This document shows, in pieces, positions 22,743-33,169 of a DNA stretch of 37,461 nucleotides. The notes under the pieces are model-generated. The model saw only the letters and a program-made list of their open reading frames with translations, ran no database searches and was not told the DNA's origin. This stretch comes from a bacterium (GTDB lineage Bacteria; SZUA-79; Acidulodesulfobacterales; Acidulodesulfobacteraceae), in NCBI GenBank assembly GCA_021806885.1, contig JAKAPT010000007.1, forward strand, positions 1 to 37,461, written 5' to 3'. Position 1 is the stretch's first letter. The number at the start of each line of letters is the position of its first letter. The position numbers and the translations under genes were made by a program.

Positions 22743-24182
22743 TCACGCGGGATCGGAATAATCTTTCATGTCGATGCCTGAAGCGGAAGGGAAGAAAAAG
22801 GTTAAAAGAAGCAATATTGCTATTTCGGCGGCTATGCCGTAAAGGCCTATCCATATAAAGTGATAAGCGGGCTTGAACCCGTTTACGGCTATTATGCCTA
22901 AAACGGTCGCGACGCCTCCAAGCGTCGAGACCCCCGCCGGCACCGCGGAAACCCTGTTGGTAAAAAGAGGCAGGAATATCAAAGGGAAAAGTTGTATGAT
23001 TAGCGTTCCCCCTAGAAGCTGAAGGTATATGATGTATTTCGGGTTTATTTTCAGGGTTAAAAACAGGGCGAGAAGTATTATGAGCGCGACCGATAGCTTA
23101 CTTACAATTCGCAGTTCCGAATCGCCGGCCCCGGGTTTAAAGAGGTTCTGGTAGATATTTTTGGAAAAAAGGTTTGCCGAGGCTATCGCCATTATGGACG
23201 CCGGAACCATGCTCCCCAGTACTATAATCCCGGAAAAAACTGAATACATATAAGGGCCGAACGATTTTTTAAGAAGCATCGGAAGTGCCATGTTAGGGTT
23301 TTTAAGCCCCGGGACCACGAAAAGCGCGGCAAAACCGAGAAAAGTTATAAGCAGCAGCATGATGTTGTAAAGCGGAAGGTAAACCGCGTTCTTCCTTATG
23401 GCATCCGCGCTCTTAGAAGAAAGGGCCCCGGTAATAGCGTGTGGATAAAGGAAAAGCGCCCCGGCGGAACCGAAGGCCAGGGACGCGAAAACCCACATCT
23501 GCGGAACTGAAAGAGTGGATTTCTTGGGATAAGCCGCATTAAACCATTTAAACATGCCGCCTAAGCCGTGGAAATAATGTATGGGTATATACACCACGAG
23601 AAAAATTACCATTGCCCAGACAAAAAAATCCTTTATGAAAGCGGTAAGAGCCGGCCCCCTCAGGCCGCTTACCACTGTAAAGCCGATAACCAGGAATACC
23701 GATAGGATAATCGCCTCCGAAACCGGTATTCCTGCGAGGGAGAGCATGTATTTCATGCCGAAAATCTGAAGACCGATATAGGGAAGTTCGGCGATTATAC
23801 CAAGGATCGCGACTATTACGCCAAGGAAACGGCTGTCAAAAACCTTCTCGACGTAATCGCCCGCCGTGATAAAACCATGCCTTCTCGAAACGTTCCATAG
23901 CCTTGGAAGGGTCAGGAAAAAAAGTGGATAAGCCATTATGGCGTAGGACGTCGCGAAAAAGGCGACGACCCCCTGTCCATAAGCAAGACCCGGCACGGCA
24001 ATGAGGGTATATGCCGTGTAGACGTCTCCCCCGAGAAGAAACCATATAATGACGGGTCCGAAGCGGTTTCCCCCGAGCGCCCATTCTATGATATTGTGCT
24101 CTTTAGACCTCTCGAACCGAACGGCAAAAAAACCTATGGCCGAAATACCCAGGATAAAGGCAAGGATTATTATCAATTCCAT
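22743..24182 (-). CDS. Sodium:solute symporter (MctP-like monocarboxylate permease)
   Basis: The 479-residue inner-membrane protein has about 13 membrane helices and the fold of the SSS family. Segments resembling MctP-type carriers of lactate, pyruvate or acetate are WALGGNRFGPVIIWFLLGGDVYTAYTLIAVPGLAYG, PYIGLQIFGMKYML and GSMVPASIMAIASANLFSKNIYQ. The substrate is therefore likely a short carboxylate driven by Na+ or H+; the exact one is not readable from sequence. A 62-residue two-helix protein is encoded 46 bases upstream, as is common for this group. The 22512-22742 gap downstream holds the porin promoter. Confidence 0.85.
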   Translation of the reverse strand: MELIIILAFILGISAIGFFAVRFERSKEHNIIEWALGGNRFGPVIIWFLLGGDVYTAYTLIAVPGLAYGQGVVAFFATSYAIMAYPLFFLTLPRLWNVSRRHGFITAGDYVEKVFDSRFLGVIVAILGIIAELPYIGLQIFGMKYMLSLAGIPVSEAIILSVFLVIGFTVVSGLRGPALTAFIKDFFVWAMVIFLVVYIPIHYFHGLGGMFKWFNAAYPKKSTLSVPQMWVFASLAFGSAGALFLYPHAITGALSSKSADAIRKNAVYLPLYNIMLLLITFLGFAALFVVPGLKNPNMALPMLLKKSFGPYMYSVFSGIIVLGSMVPASIMAIASANLFSKNIYQNLFKPGAGDSELRIVSKLSVALIILLALFLTLKINPKYIIYLQLLGGTLIIQLFPLIFLPLFTNRVSAVPAGVSTLGGVATVLGIIAVNGFKPAYHFIWIGLYGIAAEIAILLLLTFFFPSASGIDMKDYSDPA

Positions 24183-24228
24183 GGTTGTCTTAGTTTATAT
24201 TGTGTTACAACAGGGAGGCTTTTGTGGT

Positions 24229-24417
24229 TTATCGCTTACCCTTGTTTATTATTTTATAGGCCGCGTAAGTCAACAACACGGTAAAAACGGTCATTATTAT
24301 CAAAAACCACGCGAAAACGCTCATACCCGATACGACGGTGTTTTTATCGTAATATCCAATGCCAAAGGTGAGAACGATATAGGGTATCAGCAAGATTACG
24401 GCAACAATAATTTTCAT
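24229..24417 (-). CDS. Small two-helix membrane protein, symporter partner (DUF3311-like)
   Basis: The 62-residue protein has two membrane helices (about 3-23 and 33-55) and a basic C-terminus. Small DUF3311 proteins of this size and topology are commonly encoded immediately before SSS symporters. The start has no good ribosome site. Its function is unknown; it may be a small subunit or stability factor of the carrier. The assignment rests on size, topology and position more than on clear sequence motifs. Confidence 0.65.
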   Translation of the reverse strand: MKIIVAVILLIPYIVLTFGIGYYDKNTVVSGMSVFAWFLIIMTVFTVLLTYAAYKIINKGKR

Positions 24418-24543
24418 ATTTTTTGAATTTAATAAAATTTTACTAAAGTTTCATATAAAAATAAAATTTTGTCAAATAAAAAACCGGAAACTTAAAAAAA
24501 TAAGGTCTTTTTTATCTTTCTTTTATTTTTTAATTTTTCCATA

Positions 24544-24549
24544 TATAAT
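24544..24549 (+). promoter_or_regulatory. -10 box before the copper operon
   Basis: TATAAT lies 8 bases before the ATG of the small first ORF (24558) in a very AT-rich 140-base gap between divergent operons. No good -35 box is seen. Transcription would start at or within 2-3 bases of the ATG. If the small ORF is not translated, 24418-24862 is a 445-base non-coding region and the leader is about 300 bases. Confidence 0.4.
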
Positions 24550-24557
24550 TTTATATT

Positions 24558-24866
24558 ATGAAACGTACGTTTCCTGGAAAATACTCAAGGGCGACTTATT
24601 TCGCCTTAATGCTTGCTATTTTAGTTTATCTTGTCGGCATACCGGACCTGAGCATTATTTTCAACGTTCCATTGAAAACGAACCCGCTCGCTTTTAAGCC
24701 CTCAAGCTACACGGCAGGAACCGCTTTCTCGTTTTATCCCCCCGTTTCCGTCAGCAGGATACGCTCATCCGCCCGGACAAGCCAGAATGTACCCGGAGGC
24801 AAGATAGTCTGCCTGGAATGCCAGAACATACCCGTTATGCATAAAGACGAGGATTGTATTTCATGA
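24558..24866 (+). CDS. Small single-span protein with C-terminal Cys/His cluster, first ORF of the copper operon
   Basis: The 102-residue ORF encodes a basic N-terminus, one hydrophobic segment (about 15-35) and a polar tail ending in a Cys/His group: C85 and C88 (VCLECQN), H95 and C100 (MHKDEDC). I do not recognise the family. Its TGA overlaps the ATG of the outer-membrane factor gene by 4 bases (24863-24866), which argues that it is translated and coupled. Against this, no ribosome site precedes its ATG, though a leaderless message is possible. A metal-binding or sensing role is only a guess from the Cys/His tail and the operon. Confidence 0.45.
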   Translation: MKRTFPGKYSRATYFALMLAILVYLVGIPDLSIIFNVPLKTNPLAFKPSSYTAGTAFSFYPPVSVSRIRSSARTSQNVPGGKIVCLECQNIPVMHKDEDCIS

Positions 24867-26194
24867 AAAACAAAGGTCGGTTTATCAAAACAAAACTTTT
24901 TAAAATTAGGGCCTATGCCATTGCTGTTTTTTTATTCTTTGGAATAACGCTTTTTCCGGCTGTTTCTTTTTCCGGGGACCTTCCATCAGGCGGGCATGGA
25001 AAAATCATGCGTCTTAGCCTTCTCATAAAAAAAGCCCTGAAAAATCCCGGAATTTCTTCCTCCGCCCTCAAGGCGGAAGCCCTGAGCAAAGAAATAACAA
25101 TAGCAAAAGCTCTTCCCGAGCCCGTGGCCGACGTAGGCTTTACGGACGCAAACGGCTTCAATAATCCGGAGATAGGGGCCAACGCCATGAGCAACATCGG
25201 CTTCAGCCTTTCCCAGAAGATTCCCTTTCCTTCAAAGCTCGGAACGAAAAGCATGATAAATAAATATTCTTATCTCTCGCTTGCCGAAAGGACCGAAGAT
25301 ATTAAAACGGTTACGACCTACATGGTAAAAAAGGCCTATTATGAACTCGCGCTTATCGAAGAGCAAATAAAGATAATTAAATACAACCGACTTCTTATAA
25401 AATTAATAATTAAAGACGCGAAGAGCAGGTATGAGGTGGGGACCGCGCCGGCTCCGGCGTATATAAGGGCGATGCTCGAGGATGCCTCTTTAGTATCCGA
25501 ACTGATAACGCTCCAGGGCGAAAAATCGGACCTCGCGCACCTATTATCGGAACTTACCGGGATTAAAAGGGATATCTTAGAAAAGGAAAAGGCGGTTATG
25601 CCCCAGGTTGAGGCAACATACAAACCTGCTGCCGCCGCTTCTGCCCCGTCCTTTGAAATAGAAAAAGCCTATAAATACAATCCCGGGTTAAAATCCCTTG
25701 AATTTGCTTCTAAAAAATCCAGCTACGATGTTGAATACGCTAAAGAACAGTATCTTCCCGACATTTACTTAAAGCTCGGCTACGGCGACAGGTATTCGAT
25801 GGAGCCGGTTTTATCAGTGTCCGTAGGCATTTCCCTGCCCATATATTTCAACAACTACCAGGAGCCCCTGATAGAAAAGGCAAGGAAAGAACGCCTCGCT
25901 TCCCTCTACGATATAAGCTGGAAAAAATTACAGATAAGAAAGGAAGCGATGGACGCGTCGAGAAATATCAAAACCGACAGGGACAATTACAGGCTGTATA
26001 AAAACCTATACATTCCCGAGGCAAGGCTTTTGTTTAAATCGGAAATGGCATCGTTCGGAACCGGCAGGACGTCAGCTTTCTCCCTGCTGGATAGTTTCAG
26101 GAAACTTATAAACTCGGAATTTAAGATGGACGGGTACCAGGCTAAATATTTCATCGATAAATCCCGCCTTGGCCTGATTGCGGGCTCCTTGTAA
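24863..26194 (+). CDS. TolC/CusC-like outer-membrane efflux protein
   Basis: The 443-residue outer-membrane factor forms the exit duct of the tripartite efflux pump. It has a signal peptide (hydrophobic about 19-36, cleavage near SFS), with no lipobox. Long amphipathic helices and the duplicated OEP pattern follow (AYYELALIEEQIKIIKYNRLLI, then VSVGISLPIYFNNYQEPLIEKA). I chose ATG 24863 because GAGGA lies 9 bases before it and the ATG overlaps the upstream stop; a TTG at 24854 is possible but badly spaced. It is the first of the cusCBA-like genes, ahead of the adaptor gene. Confidence 0.88.
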   Translation: MKNKGRFIKTKLFKIRAYAIAVFLFFGITLFPAVSFSGDLPSGGHGKIMRLSLLIKKALKNPGISSSALKAEALSKEITIAKALPEPVADVGFTDANGFNNPEIGANAMSNIGFSLSQKIPFPSKLGTKSMINKYSYLSLAERTEDIKTVTTYMVKKAYYELALIEEQIKIIKYNRLLIKLIIKDAKSRYEVGTAPAPAYIRAMLEDASLVSELITLQGEKSDLAHLLSELTGIKRDILEKEKAVMPQVEATYKPAAAASAPSFEIEKAYKYNPGLKSLEFASKKSSYDVEYAKEQYLPDIYLKLGYGDRYSMEPVLSVSVGISLPIYFNNYQEPLIEKARKERLASLYDISWKKLQIRKEAMDASRNIKTDRDNYRLYKNLYIPEARLLFKSEMASFGTGRTSAFSLLDSFRKLINSEFKMDGYQAKYFIDKSRLGLIAGSL

Positions 26195-26244
26195 CCCTGA
26201 AAAAAGGAAAAACATTTAAAGGAAGGAGGATAAGACATAAAAAT

Positions 26245-27420
26245 ATGAAAGAAAAAACAACGGGATTTAAAAATATAATTATATTCCTTGCCGCCTTTAT
26301 TCTTGGAGGCCTTGCAGTATTCGGGGTATTCGGGCACAAAACGGCCCAGGTTAAAAAGCCTGGCGGGCTAAAACCCGCTCCTGCAAAAATGAAAATGGCA
26401 AAGGGCGGGATAATGGTAAGCACGAGACAGAGGCAGCTTTACGGAATAAGGGTCGGAACCGTAAAGATGAGGGAATTGAGCGCTAGCCTTAAGGCCGTTG
26501 GAGAAGTCGCTTTCAGCGTTCCCCTCGAAAAAACCGTAACTCTGAAATACAGCGGCTACGTCAGGCGGCTTTTCGCGGACAAGCCCGGAATGAAACTTTA
26601 TGAAGGGGAGCCCCTTTTTACCGTTTACAGCCCGGAGCTCGTGAGCAGCGAAAACGACTATATCCTCGCGTACGGGAATTATGAAAAACTAAAAAATTCC
26701 GGATTTTCCTTCGGGACAAGAGAGGCACGGGAATTTCTTGCCTCTTCGGAATTCAGGCTCAAACAGTTTGATTTTACCGAAGTCCAAATAAATGCCCTCA
26801 GAGCGGGAGGGCCGGTTCTTGTCAATGCTATCGTTTATTCGCCCATAACCGGAGTCCTTGTCGAAAAAAACGTATTTTCCGGCAGCTACTTTAAGGCGGG
26901 AAGCCCCCTTTTCAAAATAGCGGGATTAAGCCGGGTATGGATGAATGTCTGGATTTATGAAAAAGATATCGCCTCCGTGAAAAAAGGGGAAGGCGTTAAA
27001 GTTGAATTCGACGCCTACCCCGGAACCGTTTTTGCCGGCAGGGTTTCATTCATATATCCATACCTTGCCGGAGAAAAAAGAGTCGAAGAAGTAAGGCTTG
27101 TATTAAGTAACCCGGTCGGCGAAATAAAGCCGGGCATGTTTGGAAACGCAGAAATAACAACTAAGGCAAGAAAAGCCATTGCGGTTCCTTCCTCCGCTGT
27201 CCTTATAACGGGCGGCAAACCTATCGTATTCTTATATGAAGGTAAAGGATATTTTATTCCAAGGCAAGTAACCTTAGGCGCCAGATACGGGGATTATTAT
27301 GCGGTTGCGGCAGGCTTGAAAGCCGGAGAAAGGATTGTCGTGTCCGGAACGTTCCTTATGTCCAGCGACTCCAACCTCTCCCAGGCAACCGGTTCCATGG
27401 CGGGAATGCCGGGGATGTAA
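26245..27420 (+). CDS. cusB: CusB-like periplasmic adaptor of the RND pump
   Basis: The 391-residue membrane-fusion protein has an N-terminal anchor helix (about 9-27). The barrel-sandwich/lipoyl domains (KTVTLKYSGYVRRLFADKPGMKLYEGEPLFTVYSPELV, and VYSPITGVLVEKNVFSGSYFKAGSPLFKIA) are typical of heavy-metal adaptors of the CusB/CzcB group. The beta-barrel domain (WMNVWIYEKDIASVKKG) and C-terminal membrane-proximal domain follow. Methionines cluster near the N-terminus (KMKMAKGGIM) and at the end (GSMAGMPGM), suiting Cu(I)/Ag(I) handling. A GGAGG site lies 15 bases before the ATG, longer than usual. It couples the RND pump to the outer-membrane factor. Confidence 0.9.
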   Translation: MKEKTTGFKNIIIFLAAFILGGLAVFGVFGHKTAQVKKPGGLKPAPAKMKMAKGGIMVSTRQRQLYGIRVGTVKMRELSASLKAVGEVAFSVPLEKTVTLKYSGYVRRLFADKPGMKLYEGEPLFTVYSPELVSSENDYILAYGNYEKLKNSGFSFGTREAREFLASSEFRLKQFDFTEVQINALRAGGPVLVNAIVYSPITGVLVEKNVFSGSYFKAGSPLFKIAGLSRVWMNVWIYEKDIASVKKGEGVKVEFDAYPGTVFAGRVSFIYPYLAGEKRVEEVRLVLSNPVGEIKPGMFGNAEITTKARKAIAVPSSAVLITGGKPIVFLYEGKGYFIPRQVTLGARYGDYYAVAAGLKAGERIVVSGTFLMSSDSNLSQATGSMAGMPGM

Positions 27421-27453
27421 AAATGCAGAAAATAAAAGCAGGAAAAGAACATT

Positions 27454-30400
27454 ATGATAAATAAAATAATAGATTACTGCGTAAAGAATCCGTTTCTCGT
27501 TTTTATTTTTATGCTGTTTCTCGGGCTGGGCGGGGTTTACGCAATGTATAACATAAGGCTTAACGCCCTTCCGGATATCGCTCCTTCCGAGATTATAATC
27601 AAAACCTCGTGGCCCGGACAACCGCCCAACGTGGTCCAGCTCCAGGTAACTTACCCGATAGAGTCTTCCCTTATCTCGGCCCCACGGGTTAAACAGGTCA
27701 GGGGAAACTCCATGTACGGAACGTCTTTCGTAACCGTGGTGTTCAAAAGGGGAACGCCGTTGGGATGGGCCAGGGCGCAGATACTTACCTATCTATCCCA
27801 GGCAAAAAAACTGCTTCCCTCCGGCGTTTCCCCGGAGTTAAGCCCTTACGCCAACGGCGTGGACTGGGTTTACCAGTACGCGTTGATAGACAAAGGGCAT
27901 ACCCAGAGCCTTGCGGATTTGTATTCTTACCAGGAGTATTTTTTGCGATATTCTCTGGAAGCAGTGCCGGGCGTGGCGCAAGTCGCGTCATACGGGGGCT
28001 GGAACAAGGAATACCAGATTACAGTCAACCCCATGGCCCTTCAATATTATAATTTATCCCTGTCCCGGGTCATAAATGCCGTAAAAACTTCGAATAGCGA
28101 TTTGGGGGCAAGGGTTATAAACTCTTCTTCCGGGGTGAGCCATTTAATCTACGTTGAGGGCTATATTCATAATTTAAGGCAGATAAGAAACTTAGTCGTC
28201 GGACAAACATCGAACCATACGGCGATACTTGTGAAGAACATAGGGGCGGTCCAGTTAGTCCCTGCCCCCGGCCGGTCTATCTCCGATTTAAACGGTAACG
28301 GCCAGATGATAGGGGGCGTCGTTATAAAAAACCAGGGAGCAGATACGCTTAAAGTAATATCGGCCGTGAAGGCTAAAATCAGGGAGCTTAAAAATTCCCT
28401 GCCTAAAGGAGCGGAAATTATTACGACATACGACCAGAGCACCCTCATACACCGTTCCGTCTCGACGCTCAGGACGACCCTCGTCATGATAGTACTCATA
28501 GTGATATTCGTAATAATGCTTTTCCTGTTTCATTTGAGGTCCTCCCTGGTTATAGTCATAATGATTCCCTTTGCCATTCTCGGTTCGTTTTTGCTTATGC
28601 AAATGCTTCATATTAGCGCGAATATAATGTCGCTATCGGGCATAGCCCTTGCGATAGGCGCCATGACCGATTCCGCTATAGTCATGATAGAAAACTCCCA
28701 TTCCCATCTGGAGATACTGGATTGCGAGCCGGAAAAATGCCCTTACGGAAATATGGAAAATAAAGACGAAGCGAGAAGGCTGGTCATAATAGATTCCGCC
28801 AAAGAGATGGGGCGCCCTTTGTTCTACTCGCTCATCGTCATAGCCGTGGGTTTCCTTCCGATTTTCTTCCTTAACGGTGAAGTAGGCGCCCTGTTCAGGC
28901 CGCTGGCATACACTAAAACATTTGCAATGGTCTTCGCCGCTGTCATATCCGTTATTTTCGTGCCGGTCCTTATGATTTATTTAATCAAGGGAAGGATAAT
29001 CCCCTCGAATAAAAATCCCGTTAACAGGTTTTTGGAGTTTTTATACTCTCCCGTTTTAAGGTTCGTCATGAGATACAAATATATTTTTCTGGCGGCAATG
29101 CTCGCCGTTCTTGCAAGCGGCTATTTCGCTTACGGCCGCCTTGGCTCCCAGTTTATGCCGCCCTTAAACGAGGGAACGCTTTTATACATGCCTTCTTCCA
29201 CGCCCGGCTTTTCATATACGGATGCCGCCCAGCTTTTACAGATAGAAGACAGGATAATCAAAAAATTTCCTGAAGTAAAGATAGTAAGCGGGAAATCCGG
29301 CAGGGCCGATACCGCCTTCGACCCGGCCCCGCTAAGCATGACCGAAACCACGATAGCGCTCAAAAGGAGAAAATACTGGCCCGCTGGAATGACCGTCCGC
29401 AAGCTTATAGGCGAAATGAATAAAGCCTTAAATATACCGGGACTGGAAAACGTCTGGACGATGCCCATTAAAAACAGGATTGAAATGACCTCGGCGGGCT
29501 TGAGGACGCCGGTAGGAATAAAAATTTTCGGCCCCGACGTTATGACCCTGCAAGAACTGGCCGTAAAAGCTGCGGCCGCCGTTTCCATGACAAAGGGAAC
29601 GCTCAGCGCATACGCGGAAAGGGTTTACAACAGGCCTTACATAGTAATCAATCCGGACGCCCTGGCAATGAGTTATTACGGGATATCCCTTAAAAGCATA
29701 AACGAAGCCGTTGATTCCTCTATAGGCGGCGGAACGGTAACCACCATTTATAACGGCTTAGCCCGTTATCCTCTTTCTGTCAGATACCCTTATGCCTATA
29801 GAAATAATTTAGAGGCTATTGGGAATACTATGGTAAAAACAGGAAGCGGATTCGTTCCTTTAAAAGAACTTGCCTCAATTAAATACGAACTCGGCCCGTC
29901 TTTCATATCCTCGCAGGGAGGAACGCCTGATGACACCATAGACGTAACCCTTAATACCTCCGATATGGGGTCATGGGCAAAAAACGCAAGGAAAGCGATA
30001 GACAAATACGTTAAGTTCCCAAAGGGTTATACTTATACCATAAGCGGGGAATATAAATCGCTAAAGAGGGCAAATGACAGGCTCATGATTATTGTTCCAA
30101 TAACCATATTTATTATATTCCTTTTGATATATTTCAATTTCAAATCGATACCGCTTTCCCTTTTGGCCCTTTTTTCAATACCGTTCGCGCTCACCGGCGC
30201 ATTCTGGTATCTTTACCTTATGCGTATCACGATGTCCGTGGCCGTATGGGTCGGGGTAATCGCGGCAATGGGGGTGTCCACGGAAATAGGGGTCGTCATG
30301 ATTTCAATACTGGAGCTCACTTTCCGCAATTATTACACCGAAGGGGCGGATTTCGAAGAACTTGTCGTAAAGGGAGCGGTAATAAGGCTGCGTCCGGTTG

Positions 30401-30588
30401 CAATGACCGCCATGTCAGTTATCGTCGGGCTGCTGCCGGCAATGTTCGCCTACGGCACGGGGGCCAGGATGACGAAGTTTATCGCTTCTCCAATGGTGGG
30501 AGGAATGATATCGAGCGCAATTTTAAATCTTCTGCTGCTTCCGGTTTTATATTTGCTGTGGAAAAAATATGAATTAAGGGGTAAGTAA
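27454..30588 (+). CDS. cusA: CusA-type heavy-metal RND efflux transporter (Cu+/Ag+)
   Basis: The 1044-residue inner-membrane transporter uses the proton gradient to export metal through the CusCBA-type complex. The TM4 motif [19 protein letters not shown] matches the monovalent-cation (HME4) class. The three methionines that bind Cu(I)/Ag(I) in E. coli CusA (M573, M623, M672) appear here as M579 (LLYMPSS), M629 (LSMTETT) and M678 (RIEMTSAG), at a constant offset of +6. Twelve membrane helices and two large periplasmic loops fit the RND plan. No frameshift is seen. CopA-type ATPase gene follows after 13 bases. Confidence 0.95.
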   Translation: MINKIIDYCVKNPFLVFIFMLFLGLGGVYAMYNIRLNALPDIAPSEIIIKTSWPGQPPNVVQLQVTYPIESSLISAPRVKQVRGNSMYGTSFVTVVFKRGTPLGWARAQILTYLSQAKKLLPSGVSPELSPYANGVDWVYQYALIDKGHTQSLADLYSYQEYFLRYSLEAVPGVAQVASYGGWNKEYQITVNPMALQYYNLSLSRVINAVKTSNSDLGARVINSSSGVSHLIYVEGYIHNLRQIRNLVVGQTSNHTAILVKNIGAVQLVPAPGRSISDLNGNGQMIGGVVIKNQGADTLKVISAVKAKIRELKNSLPKGAEIITTYDQSTLIHRSVSTLRTTLVMIVLIVIFVIMLFLFHLRSSLVIVIMIPFAILGSFLLMQMLHISANIMSLSGIALAIGAMTDSAIVMIENSHSHLEILDCEPEKCPYGNMENKDEARRLVIIDSAKEMGRPLFYSLIVIAVGFLPIFFLNGEVGALFRPLAYTKTFAMVFAAVISVIFVPVLMIYLIKGRIIPSNKNPVNRFLEFLYSPVLRFVMRYKYIFLAAMLAVLASGYFAYGRLGSQFMPPLNEGTLLYMPSSTPGFSYTDAAQLLQIEDRIIKKFPEVKIVSGKSGRADTAFDPAPLSMTETTIALKRRKYWPAGMTVRKLIGEMNKALNIPGLENVWTMPIKNRIEMTSAGLRTPVGIKIFGPDVMTLQELAVKAAAAVSMTKGTLSAYAERVYNRPYIVINPDALAMSYYGISLKSINEAVDSSIGGGTVTTIYNGLARYPLSVRYPYAYRNNLEAIGNTMVKTGSGFVPLKELASIKYELGPSFISSQGGTPDDTIDVTLNTSDMGSWAKNARKAIDKYVKFPKGYTYTISGEYKSLKRANDRLMIIVPITIFIIFLLIYFNFKSIPLSLLALFSIPFALTGAFWYLYLMRITMSVAVWVGVIAAMGVSTEIGVVMISILELTFRNYYTEGADFEELVVKGAVIRLRPVAMTAMSVIVGLLPAMFAYGTGARMTKFIASPMVGGMISSAILNLLLLPVLYLLWKKYELRGK

Positions 30589-30601
30589 GGAAGATTTGGC
30601 T

Positions 30602-32911
30602 ATGAAAATTTCAGGGCCTCAAGAGTGCGAAGGATGTGAAGTTGGCGGGACTACTTCCGGCAAACATGGGAAATCCGTTGAAAACAAAATTATATATACC
30701 TGCCCCATGCATCCAGAAATCAGGGAAACGTTTCCGGGAAACTGCCCGATATGCGGAATGGTCTTAGAACCGCTAACCCCGTCGGTTCCTGCTGAAAAAA
30801 CGCAGTGGACCTGCCCGATGCACCCCCAGATAGTTCAGGATAACCCTGGAAACTGTCCCATATGCGGAATGGCCTTAGAGCCCCGCACCGCGACCGCGGC
30901 CCCGGGAAAAAATCCGGAACTTATAAATATGACCATGCGGTTTTGGGTAAGCGTCGTTCTTACGATTCCAGTTTTATATATCGCTATGAGCGTGTATTTT
31001 CCGCCTGTGTCGGCTGAGAAATTTCTTTCCCTTAAAATAATTGGGTGGCTCGAGCTTATTCTTGCCACGCCCATTGTCGCCTGGGGAGCCTTTCCATTTT
31101 TTAAAAGGGGGATAAAATCCATAATAAATTACAGCCCTAACATGTGGACTTTAATAAGCCTGGGCGTCGGCGTGGCATATTTGTACAGCCTTGCCGCGGT
31201 CCTTGTACCCTGGATATTTCCGGCCGCGTTCCGCGGCGAAGGCGGGGAAGTGGCCACGTATTTCGAGGCATCGGTTTTTATCGTTACCCTCGTTCTTTTA
31301 GGACAGGTGCTGGAACTTAAGGCGCGTGGAAAGACGGGTGCGGCTATCAAGGCCCTCCTCGGCCTTGCTCCTAAAACGGCGAGGATTATCAGGGGAGAAA
31401 CGGAAGAAGATATTCCGCTGGACGAGGTTAAGGCAGGAGACCTGCTCAGGGTCCGTCCCGGAGAAAAAGTTCCCGTCGACGGTACCGTGGTTGATGGGAC
31501 AAGCTCCATAAATGAGTCTATGGTTACGGGAGAACCTGTGCCCGTGGAAAAACATAAAGGCGACAAAATAATAGGGGCCACTATTAACGGTACCGGCTCT
31601 TTAATTATGAAAGCGGAAAAAGTAGGAACAGATACCCTGCTGTCCCGAATAGTAAAAATGGTAGGGGAGGCGCAGAGGAGCAGGGCGCCGATTCAGGGCC
31701 TTGCCGATGCGGTAGCCAAGTATTTCGTCCAGGTAGTAGTCGCGATCGCAGCATTAACCTTTATAATCTGGGCGCTTGCAGGTCCCGAGCCAAGGATGGC
31801 GCTTGCTATCGTAAACGCGGTAGCAGTGCTGATAATAGCGTGCCCGTGCGCCCTGGGACTTGCAACGCCGATGTCCATAATGGTCGCTGCCGGCAAGGGA
31901 GCGACTGGAGGCGTTCTTTTTAAGAACGCGGAAGCTATAGAGGTTATGAGAAAGGTAGATACGCTCGTTGTGGATAAGACAGGAACCCTGACGGAGGGAA
32001 AGCCAAAACTCGCCGAAGTATTTGCTGCTGAGGAGTTTAATGAAAATAAAATATTGTATTTTGCTTCCTCATTGGAAAAAGGGAGCGAACACCCGCTTGC
32101 CGCCGCAATAGTATCAGGCGCTCTGGAAAGGGGGGTGAAAACCGGCGGGGTCGAATCATTCCAATCCTTAACCGGAAAAGGCGTTACCGGAACTGTTGAC
32201 GGCTACGGGGTTTCTCTAGGCAATGCCACTTTGATGGAGGACTTAAAAATCGTCTATAAAGATTTAGATTTAAAGGCGCGGGAAATGAGAAAAGACGGGA
32301 AAACCGCGATGTTTGTGGGAGTGGATGGAAAAGCGGCGGGGCTTATAGCGGTAGCGGACCCTATAAAAGGAACGACTTTCGAGGCGGTCAAGGCGCTCCA
32401 TGACGACGGTTTGCGGATAGTCATGCTCACGGGCGACAATAAAATTACCGCTGAAGCGGTGTCCCGCAAACTCGGCCTTGATGAAACCGTAAGCGAAATA
32501 TTGCCCGACCAGAAAGCGGGAATCGTAAAGAGGCTGCAGGGCGAGGGAAGAATCGTCGCCATGGCCGGGGACGGGGTAAACGACGCCCCCGCCCTTGCCC
32601 TGGCCCACGTAGGAATAGCCATGGGAACGGGAACGGACGTGGCCATAGAAAGCGCGGGGGTAACGCTTGTCAAAGGGGACTTAAGGGGCATCGTAAGGGC
32701 AAGACGACTTTCCAGGGCGACCATGGGAAATATAAAGCAAAACCTTTTCTTCGCTTTTATTTACAACACCGTCGGCATCCCGGTCGCGGCGGGCATACTT
32801 TATCCGTTCTTCGGGATTCTGCTCAGTCCCGCCATAGCGGCCGCAGCCATGAGTTTCAGCTCGGTTTCAGTGGTAAGCAACGCCTTGAGGCTTCGGAGAG
32901 TCAAATTGTAA
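30602..32911 (+). CDS. copA: Cu(I)-exporting P1B-type ATPase with two heavy-metal-binding YHS-like domains
   Basis: The 769-residue pump moves Cu(I) out of the cytoplasm, feeding the periplasmic RND pump. The N-terminus has two tandem zinc-ribbon-like heavy-metal domains (YTCPMHPEI...CPICGM at about 33-57 and WTCPMHPQI...CPICGM at about 71-95) in place of classical GMTCxxC domains. Catalytic motifs are complete: TGE, CPC in [21 protein letters not shown] in [19 protein letters not shown]. Helix 7 FIYNTVGIP and helix 8 [16 protein letters not shown] give P1B-1 (Cu+) specificity. I prefer ATG 30602, with AAGGAAG 8 bases before it, over an upstream TTG at 30596. Confidence 0.95.
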   Translation: MKISGPQECEGCEVGGTTSGKHGKSVENKIIYTCPMHPEIRETFPGNCPICGMVLEPLTPSVPAEKTQWTCPMHPQIVQDNPGNCPICGMALEPRTATAAPGKNPELINMTMRFWVSVVLTIPVLYIAMSVYFPPVSAEKFLSLKIIGWLELILATPIVAWGAFPFFKRGIKSIINYSPNMWTLISLGVGVAYLYSLAAVLVPWIFPAAFRGEGGEVATYFEASVFIVTLVLLGQVLELKARGKTGAAIKALLGLAPKTARIIRGETEEDIPLDEVKAGDLLRVRPGEKVPVDGTVVDGTSSINESMVTGEPVPVEKHKGDKIIGATINGTGSLIMKAEKVGTDTLLSRIVKMVGEAQRSRAPIQGLADAVAKYFVQVVVAIAALTFIIWALAGPEPRMALAIVNAVAVLIIACPCALGLATPMSIMVAAGKGATGGVLFKNAEAIEVMRKVDTLVVDKTGTLTEGKPKLAEVFAAEEFNENKILYFASSLEKGSEHPLAAAIVSGALERGVKTGGVESFQSLTGKGVTGTVDGYGVSLGNATLMEDLKIVYKDLDLKAREMRKDGKTAMFVGVDGKAAGLIAVADPIKGTTFEAVKALHDDGLRIVMLTGDNKITAEAVSRKLGLDETVSEILPDQKAGIVKRLQGEGRIVAMAGDGVNDAPALALAHVGIAMGTGTDVAIESAGVTLVKGDLRGIVRARRLSRATMGNIKQNLFFAFIYNTVGIPVAAGILYPFFGILLSPAIAAAAMSFSSVSVVSNALRLRRVKL

Positions 32912-32920
32912 AAAATCGAC

Positions 32921-33169
32921 TCATTTCGCAAGGATTATTTTCTTGCGGGATTTTAAGCCGGATTTTATGCTGATCGCGCTCTTAGGTTTTTTAAGTATTT
33001 CCGCCATCTTTTCTATGACCGCTTCGTTTGCCGCGTTATCAACGGGCTTCTGCCTTATCTTAAGGACAATGCTGCCGTCTTCTTGCACCTCGAAGCCCTC
33101 TTTTGAAGAACCCGGTTTCACGATTACGGAAAACACCCCTGAATCTTGAAGAAGCGGTTTATTCGCCAT
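32921..33169 (-). CDS. DUF167 (YggU-like) small protein
   Basis: The 82-residue protein has the DUF167 signature: VIVKPGSSKEGFEV, KIRQKPVDNAANEAVIEKMAEILKKPKSAI, and IKSGLKSRKKIILA. Members are conserved small cytoplasmic proteins of unknown function. The start lies 11 bases inside the end of rarA, so it is the second gene of a two-gene unit. It converges with copA with only 9 bases between stop codons, and no terminator hairpin is visible there. Confidence 0.92.
   Translation of the reverse strand: MANKPLLQDSGVFSVIVKPGSSKEGFEVQEDGSIVLKIRQKPVDNAANEAVIEKMAEILKKPKSAISIKSGLKSRKKIILAK

Noticed and set aside
24431-24470. Direct repeat AATAAAATTTT (24431-24441 and 24460-24470) before the copper operon
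   Set aside because: The sequence is extremely AT-rich and the unit is nearly self-complementary; chance repeats of this kind are expected. Not a convincing metal-regulator site.
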